A stretch of 64,000 nt of DNA from Charina bottae (Eukaryota; Chordata; Lepidosauria; Squamata; Charinaidae). Position numbers and translations under genes: made by a program. The DNA is taken from positions 13,006,501 through 13,070,500 of the forward strand of contig JALMGJ010000015.1 of NCBI GenBank assembly GCA_023362775.1, read 5' to 3'. The notes beneath the pieces are model-generated. The model had not been told where the DNA came from. It saw only the letters and a list, made by a program, of their open reading frames with translations, and ran no database searches. This document shows positions 18,801 to 29,159 of this stretch, in pieces. The first letter of the stretch is position 1. Every line of letters begins with the position of its first letter.

Positions 18801-21800
18801 GTTCTCAGTCATCCAGGTGGAATTGTCTGTAGCTTGAATCATGTCAACTGGATTTCTATTTTCTCAGTGGAAACGTGGAGAAACCATCTCAACCCAAACC
18901 AGATCTGCCATCTTCTGGACCTGTGTCTCAACACCACTTATTTCTCATACAGAGGTGACTTTTACAGACAAAAACACGGCTGTGCCATGGGTTCTCCTGT
19001 GTCACCCATTGTGGCCAATTTATACATGGAAGAAGTGGAGAAGAAAGCACTCAACACATTCCAGGGAACGGTGCCCACCCACTGGTTCAGGTATGTGGAT
19101 GACACCTGGGTTAAAATCAAGGCCCAGGAAGTACAGGCCTTCGCGGACCATATAAACACCATAGATGCCAACATTAGGTTCACCAGAGAAGACACCAAGG
19201 ACAACAGACTGGCATTCCTAGACTGTGAAGTCCTCATTGGGACCGGTGGCAAGCTAGAAATAGGGATCTACAGGAAACCCACACACACAGATCAATATCT
19301 GATGTTTGACTCCCACCATCCACTACAGCACAAACTAGGAGTCATCAGGACATTGTCACACAGAGCAGAAACCATCCCCACCTCCATGGATTCCAAAAAG
19401 AATGAAAATCAGCACCTGAGAACAGCTCTGAAGGCCTGTGGATATCCAAATTGGGCCTTCATTAAATCTAAGTCTACCAGACCTAAAACAGCGACAGACA
19501 GGGCTGAGACTCAGAGTAAACGGAAGAACCTGGTCATTCCTTACATGGCTGGCGTGTCTGAAAAGATAAAAAGGATATTTGGCAAACACCACATACCTGT
19601 ATATTTCAAACCCACCAACACACTGAGACAGAGGCTTGTACACCCCAAAGATCAAATTCCAAAACACAAGAAAAGCAATGTAGTGTATGCAATCCAGTGC
19701 AGTGAGGAGTGCTCTGAGCTCTACATTGGAGAAACCAAACAACCTTTGTACAGGAGGATGGCCCAACACAGGAGGAACAACACCACAGGACCAGAGTCAG
19801 CAGTTTACCTTCATCTAAAGGAAAAAGGACACTCATTTGAGGACATTAATGTTCACATTTTAGACAGGGAAGATAAGTGGTTTGAAAGAGGGGTCAAGGA
19901 ATCAATTTATGCCAACTTGGAAAATCCTTCTTTGAATAGAGGTGGGGGCCTCAGGCACAATCTTTCCCCTATTTTCCTTCCTGCTTTGTCTTCTGTGCCT
20001 AGGAAGATTAAGACCATTTCGCAATCTCAACAACAGCAAGGTAATCTTAACGATCCTCCTTTGGATGATAAAGGGACTTGGAAATAAACATCTCAAATAA
20101 CCATGACCTAGCCCCAGGTGCAAGGTCACACAGCCACCCTAGAAACATATTTAAGGATTCCCTTACAAACTTTGCTCAGACTGAAGAAGCTTCTTGGATA
20201 AGGAGCGAAACGTTTCCACTGAGAAAATAGAAATCCAGTTGACATGATTCAAGCTACAGATCACAGGGACAACTTTAGCAAAGAATCTGCTTTCTGCTAA
20301 TCATAGAATGCATCTTCTTCAGCTATATCCAGAACAGACCACAATGACATCAAAATGATGGTATGTGGATCAGGGTATCAAGGCACAAACACCACACTCA
20401 CTTCAGGACATCTGACGGAAGTACTGAAGTTGCATCATTTGTGTGATGACATTATCATGCATGTGTTGACATTTGGCCTCCCCATCCCCACTGGATGCCT
20501 GTGACCCTCTTATTACGGGACTGAAGTCTTTCCTTTCTGCTTCCAACCAGCCAAGTTGTAATCTTTCAAAAAGTTGAAAGACGACCTTCTTACCAGGGGA
20601 ATGACCTTTTCCTCTTCCCTGCACCTCCTCTTGAGTCTCTGGTAACACATGCTAGGAGAGGTCTGTAGATAAACTGCATTAAAAAAATTATAGTTTTAAA
20701 CTGTTAAGTATGCAAGACTGCTTCAATCATTTCAGAAGTATTTTAACTCAGAAACAGAGGTGATTCAACCCTGAAAGAATTCCAAAATTGTCACAGCAGC
20801 CTGTTAGAATGTGAAACAGCTACCCATTTGAAACCGCATTTCCCATTCAAAATGTTTGGCACACCAAAATGAACTGAATATTCTTGAGGATCCATCCAGT
20901 TTTTGAAAGCTTGGAGGGAAATTATAGCTACAGGAATCTATTCGCTACTCAAGGAAAAAAATCCCAAAGTGATAAATATCTCAGCTTAGAGTACATTTAT
21001 GTAATCAACTGCTAAGTATATAACATGAAAACTACTGGAAGAAGCCCTTAATGCAACTGTAGACTAAAGGTGAATTTATTCTAGATTTTCAACTATCAAA
21101 GGAAAAAAAGAATTTGGAGCTAAAAGGTTAATCTTCTTTACACACAAAAACACAAAAGCATCTACTTTATTAAACAGAAAAAGAAAAAGCACAATTTTAC
21201 ATATGATGTTTAATCCAGCTTTCCCTCACCTAGTTCCCCCGTATATGTTGAAGTTCAACTCCCTTAATTCATAGTGATTAAAGAAGTATGGACATTGAAA
21301 TCCAAACTATCTGGTGGGTATCATGTTGGAGACCCTTGTTCATAAGACCCAAATTTCCAAAGTTGTCCCTAATGATTAGTAGCCATGAAACCTCCCCACC
21401 CCTGAAGAATCAATGGAGGTGTTTGTTACCTATCAGATCAACTGACACATTCATGTTCTTGAGGATCCAGTCAAACCATTCAGTCAGGATGATGTAATCT
21501 ACTTCTGGCATTTTCCCACTACAACAAATACAGGAGAATTATCTGAGGAGGCACGCAGTGGTACAACTCAAATAAAAAAGATTGTCAACAGTTCTGTTAG
21601 TCATCTTCATACTATTAACCAGCGACTGGTAATCTTTCTCTGCATCATCACACAATGACGTACATTGGCCAAAACCTCTCTAAAATAATCACCAAGATCT
21701 CATACCTGATTGTCAAAGTCTCAGATAAGGTATCATGAGATTTTATCAGTGCGTCTTATCAGTGTGTCTGTGGCTTTGTCTGTGTGATTTGTGGGTGCAT

Positions 21801-24800
21801 ACAGGTAGTCCTCACTTAAAGATGGTATTTGGGACGAGCAACTCCGTCACTAAGCAATGTGGTTGTAAAGCGCAATGTCACATGACCACACCAACTTACG
21901 ACAGCAGTTGCGGCAGTCCCAGTTGCCATCGTCCATCGTTAGGTGAATCCTGCGCAGTCGCAGCGGTCACGTAATCGCCATTTACAACCTCCTGCCGGCT
22001 TCCCCATTAACTTCACTTGTCGGAAGCCGACAGGGAAGGTCGCAAATGGCGATCACCTGACCACGTGACCCTGCAACATTGTAACTGCGAGCCGGTTACC
22101 AAGCACCCAAATCGCAAACACGTGACCACGGGGACATTGCGACGGCCACAACTACAAGGACCTGTCGTAAGTCCCCCTCGTTCAGTGCCGTTGTAACTTC
22201 AAACGGTCACTGAACAAGTGGTCGTTCAATGAGGACTACCTGTATAGGTGGTCAGAGGCACCTTTAAGAGCTTGGTGGGTATCCATGGCACCATGATGTC
22301 AATCCCGCCAGATAAGGATTCCTTTGACTCCACACAGACCATGCAGTTTTCTGGGCAACAATATGGAAGTAGTTTGCTTTCTCCTGGGATTCTTTTTTTT
22401 TTAGCTTCCCAGTTTAGCCCCCCACCCTGGAATGCTCTTCTCCAAGTACTAAGCAGACACATTCTTGCTCGGCTTTTTTTGAGATCAGCAACATCTGCTA
22501 TTTTCTGCCACCTTTGGAAGGCAGCTAACGTCTCCCTTAAGTCAAGCTCAACTCCTGGTGTCTTCATAGATACATCCTTGTCATATATTTATTTGTCAGA
22601 TAAATACCATCCTTTCGTCTCTTATTCTCTGTTTAGTTGGGTTTTATATATCTCTTATACTTTTTAATGTATTTATTGTTTTTTAACCATTGCACGCCAC
22701 CCAGAGTCGCTTGGAAAAGTGAGATGGGCGGCTAATAAATCGAGAAAATAATAAATAAATATTTCGCAGCAGTACGGAAGCAATTCACCATTCTCTTCCT
22801 CGGGGGTATATTCTCGACTTCCCAGTCTACCCAACAATCCTGATATTTTCTAGTTGTCGTCCATTCAAGTTGAAGGCTGTCCTTACTTATCTTTGGGAAT
22901 CAATGAATATATTTTCCCCTCACCTCTGTAGATTTCCACCTCAACTACAATCAAGCCAAAATATTACACTTGATCTTAGCCAAAAGGCCGAGAAGCTCAG
23001 CGGTTAAGACGCCAATTCTAAATTGAGCCAAAATATTTTAATGTAATATATCTGATGTATCTATTTTCAGTAATCATTTACTGGAACTACTTCAACGTTC
23101 GTATGAATCAGCTCTGTGTTGCCTGATTACTACACATAACCAGGGACTGTATGCAGGAGAGCACATGGAATTCCATGCAGGTAAGTCAAATGCTTTCACT
23201 AGCCTTCTTCTCCATCATAGCTAACCTGAGCATATGGCGTATAACTGTGGCTTGCTTATTTATAGTGCAGTTTTAAATAATAGAAAAGAAAACAAGATTC
23301 AAGATTTAATGAATACAAGATTAATTTTATAAAACTAGTGCATAGTTTTTTATTATGTTTTTAGTGCATAGTGCATCCATCCCAACAATTATCAATTATC
23401 AAGGCTTCTAAATTGCATCCAATATGCACACATACAAAAACAGTAACTTTCTTCAAAGCCATACACGTATAGAAATATAGCAATCAGAAAGATAATGCTA
23501 CATCATTTTTCTGCAGCAATTTGGACAAAAGAGAACCAAAGGGCATTTTTGTACCATCACATCTGCACCTTTGCTCAAGAGACTCTGTAGCAGAGATGCC
23601 ACCTTGTGGATTAACAAATTGCTTCTCCTTTTCCTCCAATATTTCAGAGCAGAAGTCTAGTTGGGCTGTATGTTTATTCCTTTATTTAGAGTGCAAAAAT
23701 AATGTGGAGACAAACTGAAAATATATTGTAAGACAAATCACAGCAGCCAGTGTGCCTTAGTTAAGTTGGTGTGCAACTGACAATTTGCAGGTAATTTGGC
23801 TCTGCTCCTGATAACAAGCTATTACAGAATGAACTAAAAGCAACATTTCAAAATGTAAATATGAAGCCACTCTTTTAAAAGCAAGCTTTGTACTGTACCT
23901 GCGATATAGGTTCTCCACAAAAATGTATTTTGCACTGTGAATTGACCTCTCCATCATTCTTATGGGAGAAATCTGCAAATTAAATGTCAAAAGCCATTTA
24001 GAAGGGTGGATGGGTTGGACACTCAGATGGTTGGCTATCCAAGGGGGGGTTTAGTTGTTCTGCAACATCCTTAGATCCACTGGACTACAGATTCTTTGTG
24101 GAAAGGGGATAGCCCTTATTTATTTCCTTAAACTTTGTTTAACGTCAGCAAGGCCATTATGAAACCACCAACTTCGTTAGATTTCAATCCCACCTCTTGT
24201 TCAGGAACTCAAACTACACAATGCTCCCTCCTCCTATTTTTCCCCACATCGACAAGCCAGGGAGGTAGGCTGAAGTGAAGGTGACTGACCCAAAATCACC
24301 CATTCAGCGTCCATGGCAGAGACTGGATTTGAACCAGGGTCTCCCATTACCTGTCCAGGATCTTAACTATTATGGCACACCGGCTCTTAATGTTAATATT
24401 AGGATGCTCGTACTAGATTATAACAGGGTAGAGAACTTGCAGCCAGAGGATCAGAAGCGCATCTTGACCCACTTGGTCAACTCTGCCCATTTTGGTTCTG
24501 TCCACCACTGGAATGCAGACCTCAAGGGAAAGCATGAAAGCCTGTATCTGTCTTTTACAGAGGAACAGAAGTGTTTCAAAGCCATGGCTATCCCAAGAGT
24601 TTACAACTTAAATTCCGTTAGTGGAAGGGGCAACAAGGGAGAGAGATGAGTAAATTCAAATTGCATACAGTCTTTCTCCAGTCCAGAATGAAAACTCTGC
24701 TATTAAAAGGAACACTCGGCTTGAAGACATACCATTGGTCTTGTATGCAGGTCCAACATAGTCAACTGCACATAAGTCTGTAGTGTCATCCCCCACCGTG

Positions 24801-27006
24801 TTGCATCTTGATACATTAAGCCCTGGCATTGGGGGTAAAAAAAATTAGGACTGTACTCAGTTTGTTAATAAGAATAGAATAGAATAGAATAGAATAAGAA
24901 CTAGAACTAGAACTAGAACATACAACAAATTACTGCAGTATAAAGTACGGGAGCATATACAGTTCGAAATGCTGATTGAATTTCATTCAATTTGTTCCAA
25001 ATGCTGATTCAATTTCATTGAATTTCTTCTTCCCAATGGGCAGGGCCTACTGAGCATGTTGAGTTCTCAATGGGACACTGGCCACCAAGGAAAGTTGGCG
25101 ATTCATACCTTCCTCTGGGCCTAAATGCATTTTGGCTTCAAAAGGACCAGCACTTAGGAGAAAGGAGACCACTATTTTCAGAAAAGAAGGTTTAAAAATT
25201 ATTACCAAATTATGAAGGGTAAATAGAACATATGCTGTCTTGGAACACTTTATTCTAATCTAGTGAGTCGTATAAAACACCCTTATTATAAAGAAACCTA
25301 CCCATTTGTTAAGATCGCTTCACTCTTGAACTTAGACAGAAAATGAAGACATGAGATAAGGGTAGTTCAGATTTAGTTTCTCACCACAACTCAAGGGCAT
25401 TCAAACAGTTAAAACAATTTCAGTAGAAAAGAAGTCCAGGGCTTCATTCTGGCAAACTTACCAGAGGGTTATGACCATGGATATTCCTCCATTTAGATAC
25501 TGGTTCTGGCAATACCTGGGTTGGAAAAAATTTTAAAAAATCAGTGCAATACAGAAAGTTTCAGTCCACTTCTCTGAAGCCTAGACTAGAGAAACAACCA
25601 AGAAATGTGAAAGATTAGCAGCTGGTACCCTCAGACAGATGTGGGCATGGTGGCTCAGCAGGTAAGACGCCAGGCTTGTCGATCGCAAGTTTGGAGGTTC
25701 AAATCCCTAGCCCTGCGTGTGGAGTGAGCTCCCGCACTAGCTCCAGCTCTTGCCAACCTAGCAATTCGAAAGCATGCAAATGCAAGTAGATGAATAGGTA
25801 CCACTTCGGTGGGATGGTAACAGCGTTCCGCATGCGTCATGCCAGCCACATGACCGCGGAAGCGTCTTCGGACAGCTCTGGCTCTTCAGCTAAGAAACGG
25901 AGATGAGCACCGGCCCCTAGAGTCGGACACGACTGCACAAATGTGCGGGGGGAACCTTTACCTTACCTACCCTCAGACAGATAGCTTGCAAAGTATGTAA
26001 GCATCTATACAGCCCACTGCCTTGCCAAAGACAAATATATTTTGCCCTTAGGAAGATTCTCCTAAGATTCTCTTATGCTCTTTCACTAGCATGTGGATGG
26101 AAAAAGAAAAAAAATGAATACAATACATACATATACTCCCAGGTTTGTGATATTTTCATTAGCTTCGTTTTTGTCCCTGTTTTGTGTTTCTATTTAATTC
26201 TGCAATGTTTAAGGGGGTTTTTGGTCTTGATTTTTTTTCGTTTGATAAAAAGAAAAACCCAGAAACAGATTTTTTTTGTTGTTGCTTAAGTTTCTGAACA
26301 ACCACAGCCAGTCCTTGTCAATCCCTCCACCACTATCTTGTAAAAGAGCTGGAGAGACTTAACACAAGGACCCTTTGTGGTGAGCCAAGCTGATATTGGT
26401 CAGTTTCCGAAGTGTTGCAGTGATACACATCTTCTGAAATTGACATACCGTGGCACCAAGATGGGTTTAAACCAGGTTCAGTCTACCAGTTAGCAATTCA
26501 TTCTGCTTTTTCCAAGGACGGGCTTATATTATGGAGCAAAATGCTACAGAAATTGTAGCAGCCCCCCCCCCTGCTTTCTTATAGTTTATAAAGTTCAAGC
26601 ATATTTTCACCAAGGCTTTTCAGGTGCTATGCATTTTGTGGAGTTGAGTTTTATGAATAAATCATTTTATTATGTTTTTGTAATCTGCCACGAGGTATTG
26701 GAAGTAAGTGTCATATAAAGTAGTTATGGGGGAGGGACAGCAACTGTTCTGGAAATTTCACCAAGACGTGATCCTTATATATCCGATAAATTTCCAGGTA
26801 GGGAGTGCGATTTCTATTTAATACTACTTCTTTCGGACAAGGACTCAAAAATATCCTCCCAAGTTGCCCAGTTTTGTGCTACCATCTGCACGACACGCCG
26901 CACCATTACTTAGGTTTAGAATTTCTTAAAATGGTACTTTATTTCAATTTATTTTAGTATTTTTATTCTTGATTAATTTTAGATCCTATCATACTTGTTG
27001 TTTTTC

Positions 27007-27063
<57 letters not shown>

Positions 27064-28706
27064 CGCGCGCGCGTGCGCGTGCGCAAAATTGTTACTACTA
27101 GATATTTTGATTATATCTGGCCTTAGGGCTATAATAAACTTGATTTGATTTGATTCAAAGGAACTGTAGGGGAAAAATACTTTATACCGCAGGAATTTCA
27201 CTGAACATGTGAAGTGCAATCCTGACCATATTTGTTTACATCCACATGACACACACTTAGCTTTTTATGAAAAAACTCACGAATTTAACAGAACCCACAA
27301 TGCCTCACCTCAATGCCAGTGTTTTTAGCAAAATAATCCAGGCAAGTTGTTTTCCCGCTAGCAATATTCCCCTCAATGCAGATCTGATGAAAACAGAAAG
27401 AAAGAACGAAATCCTGGTTTAAGACTGGTACTAGATGAAATGACAGCAGGCAAGCAAGCTCACAGGTGATGCTCAAATTCTGCAGAAAGTTGGGACCTGT
27501 CTTTCTCTCAATTAGGAAAATCCACAGGACTTTTTTTTTCTCTTTCTACGTAAGTTAAAAACAGTCCCCCCCAAACCCACATTCTAAATCACCAATTAGT
27601 CATGTGACATAGTTTAAGCCATCTTATAGGTGTGCACAGTGTCTTTATATTTATTTATTTATTTATTTATTTTATATTTCAAATCTAGCTACCACCCATC
27701 TCACTCAAAGAGCGACTCTGGGCGGTTTACAATAAAACCAGGATAAAACCAGAAAAAATAATCATTAAAATACAATACAATAAAGCCATATTCTTAAACA
27801 AAAATATAATCCAAGATAGGGGTGTTTAAAAGGTCTTATATACTTGAATCCTCTGCTGAAAGAATATCATCTTCTACTATGCTGTAGAGAGCCATGGAAT
27901 GGGCTTGAGGGAAATATTCAGAAGCTGTTACAGAAACAACAAGGGCAGAAGCATTCCTTAAGCCTTAGGAAAGGTGAAAGTATTAGGAAGGGACTCAGCT
28001 GACTCCTTCGTGACTCCCTGGGGCAGTGTTTCTCAACCTTGGCAACTTGAAGATGTGTGGACTTCAACTCCCAGAATTCCCCAGCCAGCATGGCTGGCTA
28101 GGGAATTCTGGGACTTGAAGTCCACGCATCTTCAGGTTGCCAAGGTTGAGAAACACTGCCCTGGGGTATAAGAGGGAGGGGAGGAAAAACACAACCCAAC
28201 TTGCAAGATTCTGTTACTATAGCGCCCTACTTCAATAAAGCTTAGTTCTAGTCTGCTTGTGGAATCAGTTTCCCGGTCTGGATAAACTCGAAGAATTGAT
28301 GCATGCATCCAATATCATATAAGAATGGTGGCACAAAATCCATGCTGTCTTGTTCTAAATCAAGAGAATGTGCATGAACTATCAGTTCCAGGTGTGAAGT
28401 TACTTCAATTAGGGTTTCAATAGCGGACTTCACATATCCTCCCCATCGATAAACTGTACACTCCAAGTCTTTTAAAAATACTACACATATATTATTATTC
28501 CTCTCCTTTATTACGCACGGTACCACACAAAAAAAAAAAAATTGTAAGTTTGCATTCAGAAATGCAGAGATCATTTTTTCATCACTGTCTTGTTAAACAT
28601 TTTGCAATAATTTCTCATGCACAGAGCTTTGCTGTCATTAATGCAGTATATGGGAACTTCATACTTACAACTGTCTTCCTTTCTCCCCCGTTTGCCTGGT
28701 GCTTAT
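15774..28706 (-). CDS. TK2: TK2, mitochondrial thymidine kinase 2 (exon 1 not delimited)
   Basis: TK2 phosphorylates thymidine, deoxycytidine and deoxyuridine in the mitochondrial matrix, the first step of salvage for mitochondrial DNA synthesis. Nine minus-strand exons join with consistent phases: 28669-28706, 27309-27383, 25462-25515, 24733-24822, 23899-23972, 21430-21518, 20594-20673, 18313-18393 and 15774-15872. They encode about 226 residues against 265 in humans, the difference being the missing targeting peptide. Visible deoxynucleoside kinase motifs are the P-loop [17 protein letters not shown] with the catalytic-base glutamate, the [10 protein letters not shown] motif with the ERS triad, EWFDWIL, and the arginine-rich lid [13 protein letters not shown]. 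The C terminus (after [16 protein letters not shown]) is more diverged and ends at a TAG at 15774-15776. The first listed exon begins with two bases of a split codon, so an exon 1 ending in phase 1 is required. It probably lies in the CpG island at 32.25-32.8 kb. The introns are full of transposons. Confidence 0.93.
16385..17165 (-). mobile_element. CR1/L2-type LINE 3' fragment
   Basis: The minus strand encodes the C-terminal part of a LINE reverse transcriptase ORF2 ([44 protein letters not shown]) over about 16602-17075. It then runs through the 3' UTR (ctctgggcggttcac in complement) to an A/T-rich (AATA)n end at 16385. Several other 3' ends of this type lie elsewhere in the window. It is 5' truncated and lies between the last two TK2 exons. 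Confidence 0.85.
17268..17608 (-). mobile_element. tRNA-derived SINE with ACCTTT tail, 13-bp TSD
   Basis: It is the reverse orientation of the 4611 SINE. The 13-bp duplication aaagctcaggaaa flanks it (17255-17267 and 17609-17621). The tRNA-like head with a B-box is at the high end. Confidence 0.9.
18313..18393 (-). CDS. TK2: TK2 exon 9
   Basis: 27 codons, [19 protein letters not shown] then FKVPSPVL. The acceptor is ctggacag and the donor GTAAGT. Confidence 0.94.
18648..18715 (+). mobile_element. Half copy of the palindromic hAT-type MITE
   Basis: Only the first arm (cagcgtttctcaacctcagc to the central gcagcatgg) is present and the second arm is missing. Confidence 0.7.
18788..20259 (+). 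mobile_element. Penelope-like element with RT and GIY-YIG frame
   Basis: A 13-bp duplication atcacagggacaa flanks the element (18775-18787 and 20260-20272). A single open frame runs to a TAA at 20085-20087. RT motifs are [19 protein letters not shown] (motif B) and the YVDD active-site box at 19092-19103. The frame continues through FLDCEV and [11 protein letters not shown] to a C-terminal GIY-YIG nuclease ([19 protein letters not shown]). RT fused to GIY-YIG identifies the Penelope-like class. The earlier RT motifs, including motif A, are absent, so it is 5' truncated. The first about 90 bases and the last about 60 bases are inverted repeats of each other (around gaatcatgtcaactggattt). It lies in a TK2 intron antisense to TK2. 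Confidence 0.9.
18865..20087 (+). pseudogene. Penelope-like RT/GIY-YIG protein, N-terminally truncated
   Basis: This is the element-encoded frame of about 400 residues homologous to Penelope-like polymerases. The frame extends upstream to an ATG at 18789, but that part is translated terminal repeat. Motif B, the YVDD box, the thumb-like region and the GIY-YIG domain (about 19678-19770) are uninterrupted, while motif A and the fingers are missing. It cannot be an active polymerase. The lack of stop codons suggests a young insertion. Confidence 0.75.
20594..20673 (-). CDS. TK2: TK2 exon 8 (lid region)
   Basis: 80 bases: two bases completing a valine, then [18 protein letters not shown] and EEEKVIPL. 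The acceptor is aatgcag and the donor GTAAGA. The arginines form the phosphate-binding lid. Confidence 0.95.
21430..21518 (-). CDS. TK2: TK2 exon 7
   Basis: 89 bases: one base completing the serine, then [19 protein letters not shown] and [10 protein letters not shown] plus one base. The acceptor is gttgtag and the donor GTAACA. Confidence 0.95.
21800..22245. mobile_element. TA-flanked MITE (TACAGGTAGTCCTC family), longest copy
   Basis: Both ends are clean: TACAGGTAGTCCTCACTTA and TGAGGACTACCTGTA, flanked by TA. At about 445 bases it is the longest copy here, and it has many CpG sites, consistent with lower age. Confidence 0.88.
22660..22768 (+). mobile_element. LINE 3' end (CR1/L2-type)
   Basis: The 3' UTR signature cacgccacccagagtcgctt, agatgggcggctaataaat and a final (AATA)n run. 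Confidence 0.6.
22966..23026. pseudogene. U2 snRNA fragment fused to a tRNA-SINE head (retrocopy)
   Basis: On the minus strand about 31 bases (gcttctcggccttttggcta and continuing) match the first part of U2 snRNA, about nucleotides 4-34. It is joined directly to plus-strand ctcagcggttaagacgcc, which matches the head of the tRNA-derived SINE in this window. The 11-bp repeat gccaaaatatt flanks the 61-base insert (22955-22965 and 23027-23037), the signature of LINE-mediated insertion. It is too short to be a functional U2 gene. Confidence 0.85.
23899..23972 (-). CDS. TK2: TK2 exon 6
   Basis: 74 bases encoding [18 protein letters not shown] and VENLYR plus two bases of a split serine codon. The acceptor is atttgcag and the donor GTACAG. 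It holds the conserved ERS motif. Confidence 0.95.
24225..24388 (-). mobile_element. Degraded SINE, minus orientation
   Basis: The complement shows the body and tRNA-like head (ggatttgaaccagggtctcc region) of an old tRNA-derived SINE in a TK2 intron. Confidence 0.5.
24400..24649 (+). other. Unassigned open reading frame in a TK2 intron
   Basis: A frame of about 80 codons antisense to TK2, with protein-like composition ([20 protein letters not shown], then [20 protein letters not shown]). I do not recognise the family. It has no in-frame start of its own that I would trust and joins an upstream SINE. It may be a fragment of an old retrocopy or an unknown repeat. Stop at 24647-24649. Confidence 0.35.
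24733..24822 (-). CDS. TK2: TK2 exon 5
   Basis: 30 codons from [17 protein letters not shown] to the methionine before the donor GTATGT. The acceptor is atgccag. The [10 protein letters not shown] stretch contributes the substrate-binding glutamine. Confidence 0.95.
24868..24918 (+). repeat. Compound microsatellite (GAATA)n and (AACTAG)n
   Basis: About four or five pentamer units are followed by about three hexamer units, just upstream (in TK2 orientation) of TK2 exon 5. Confidence 0.8.
25462..25515 (-). CDS. TK2: TK2 exon 4
   Basis: 18 codons, [18 protein letters not shown], between the acceptor caacccag and the donor GTAAGT. It holds the glutamate that acts as catalytic base in this kinase family. 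Confidence 0.95.
25641..25967 (+). mobile_element. tRNA-derived SINE with ACCTT tail, 15-bp TSD
   Basis: Same family as 4611. The 15-bp duplication taccctcagacagat flanks it (25626-25640 and 25968-25982). It lies about 125 bases upstream (TK2 sense) of TK2 exon 4. Confidence 0.9.
26993..27085 (+). repeat. (TA)n-(TG)n-(CG)n compound dinucleotide repeat
   Basis: A long alternating AT run changes into alternating TG and then CG/TG. Alternating purine-pyrimidine tracts of this type can adopt Z-DNA or cruciform structures. It lies in a TK2 intron about 220 bases from exon 3. Confidence 0.92.
27309..27383 (-). CDS. TK2: TK2 exon 3 (P-loop)
   Basis: 25 codons, phase 0 at both ends, encoding [18 protein letters not shown] and ending in GIE. 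The acceptor is tttcatcag and the donor GTGAGG. It carries the ATP-binding P-loop. Confidence 0.95.
27640..27800 (-). mobile_element. LINE 3' end (CR1/L2-type), minus
   Basis: A (TTTA)n run is followed by the complement of the shared 3' UTR (gagcgactctgggcggttta). Same family as 16385-17165. Confidence 0.65.
27918..28266 (+). mobile_element. Candidate solo LTR, interrupted by a MITE
   Basis: Outside the MITE at 28024-28158, the sequence has a TATA-like gtataagaggga (starting near 28165) and, about 60 bases on, a polyadenylation-like tcaataaagc, a spacing typical of an LTR. A related sequence (dataagaggga-like and caagattctgttactata blocks) occurs near 62490-62730. The boundaries and TSD were not found, so class and limits are tentative. 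No viral genes were seen. Confidence 0.4.
28024..28158. mobile_element. Palindromic hAT-type MITE, perfect 8-bp TSD
   Basis: Termini cagtgtttctcaacc and ggttgagaaacactg. The duplication ccctgggg is perfect on both sides (28016-28023 and 28159-28166). Arms are almost fully complementary. It is nested in the candidate LTR. Confidence 0.93.
28669..28706 (-). CDS. TK2: TK2 exon 2
   Basis: 38 bases: two bases completing a codon from exon 1, then [12 protein letters not shown]. The acceptor is ttttaaag and the donor GTAAGT. The basic segment just before the kinase fold corresponds to the lysine-rich stretch in mammalian TK2. Confidence 0.78.
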
Positions 28707-28949
28707 CTTTAAAACAAAACAAAGGCATTAATTTGGAAGAATAATTCGTGCTGGCAATAAGTTGAGATATTAGTGGTACTACAAAGGAAAGGGCAATATA
28801 GTATAAAGGTTAAAGCAGCATCTCCTAAAATGGTGTCTTTTGATCTGGGAGGTATAATCCCAACACATCTAGGTGTTAAACTGGAAAAGGTTAGCGTATC
28901 CAACTAAAGAAAACCTGCTTCAAATCCTCATTTAGATGACACTGTAGGA

Positions 28950-29063
28950 CAGTGTTTCTCAACCTTAGCAACTTTAAGATGTGTGGACTTCAAGTCCCAG
29001 AATTCCCCAGCCAGCCATGTTGAAACCCACACATTTTAAAATTGCTAAGGTTGAGAAACACTG
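28950..29063. mobile_element. Palindromic hAT-type MITE
   Basis: Same termini and palindromic arms with part of the second arm deleted. The flanking duplication is not clear. Confidence 0.82.
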
Positions 29064-29159
29064 CTTGGTAGGAGAGCGTTAGTCTACAGTGGCAAAAAGT
29101 CAGAAGGAATCTGATAGCACCTTTTCCAACTAACAAATTGCTGCACAAAAGCTGATGGC

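Noticed and set aside
22966..22997. Functional U2 snRNA gene
   Set aside because: Only about 31 of about 190 nucleotides are present, fused to SINE sequence and flanked by a retroposition duplication.
28248..28574. 108-codon minus-strand frame beside TK2 exon 2
   Set aside because: No domain recognised; it overlaps the candidate LTR end and a poly-T stretch, and no start or splice support was seen.
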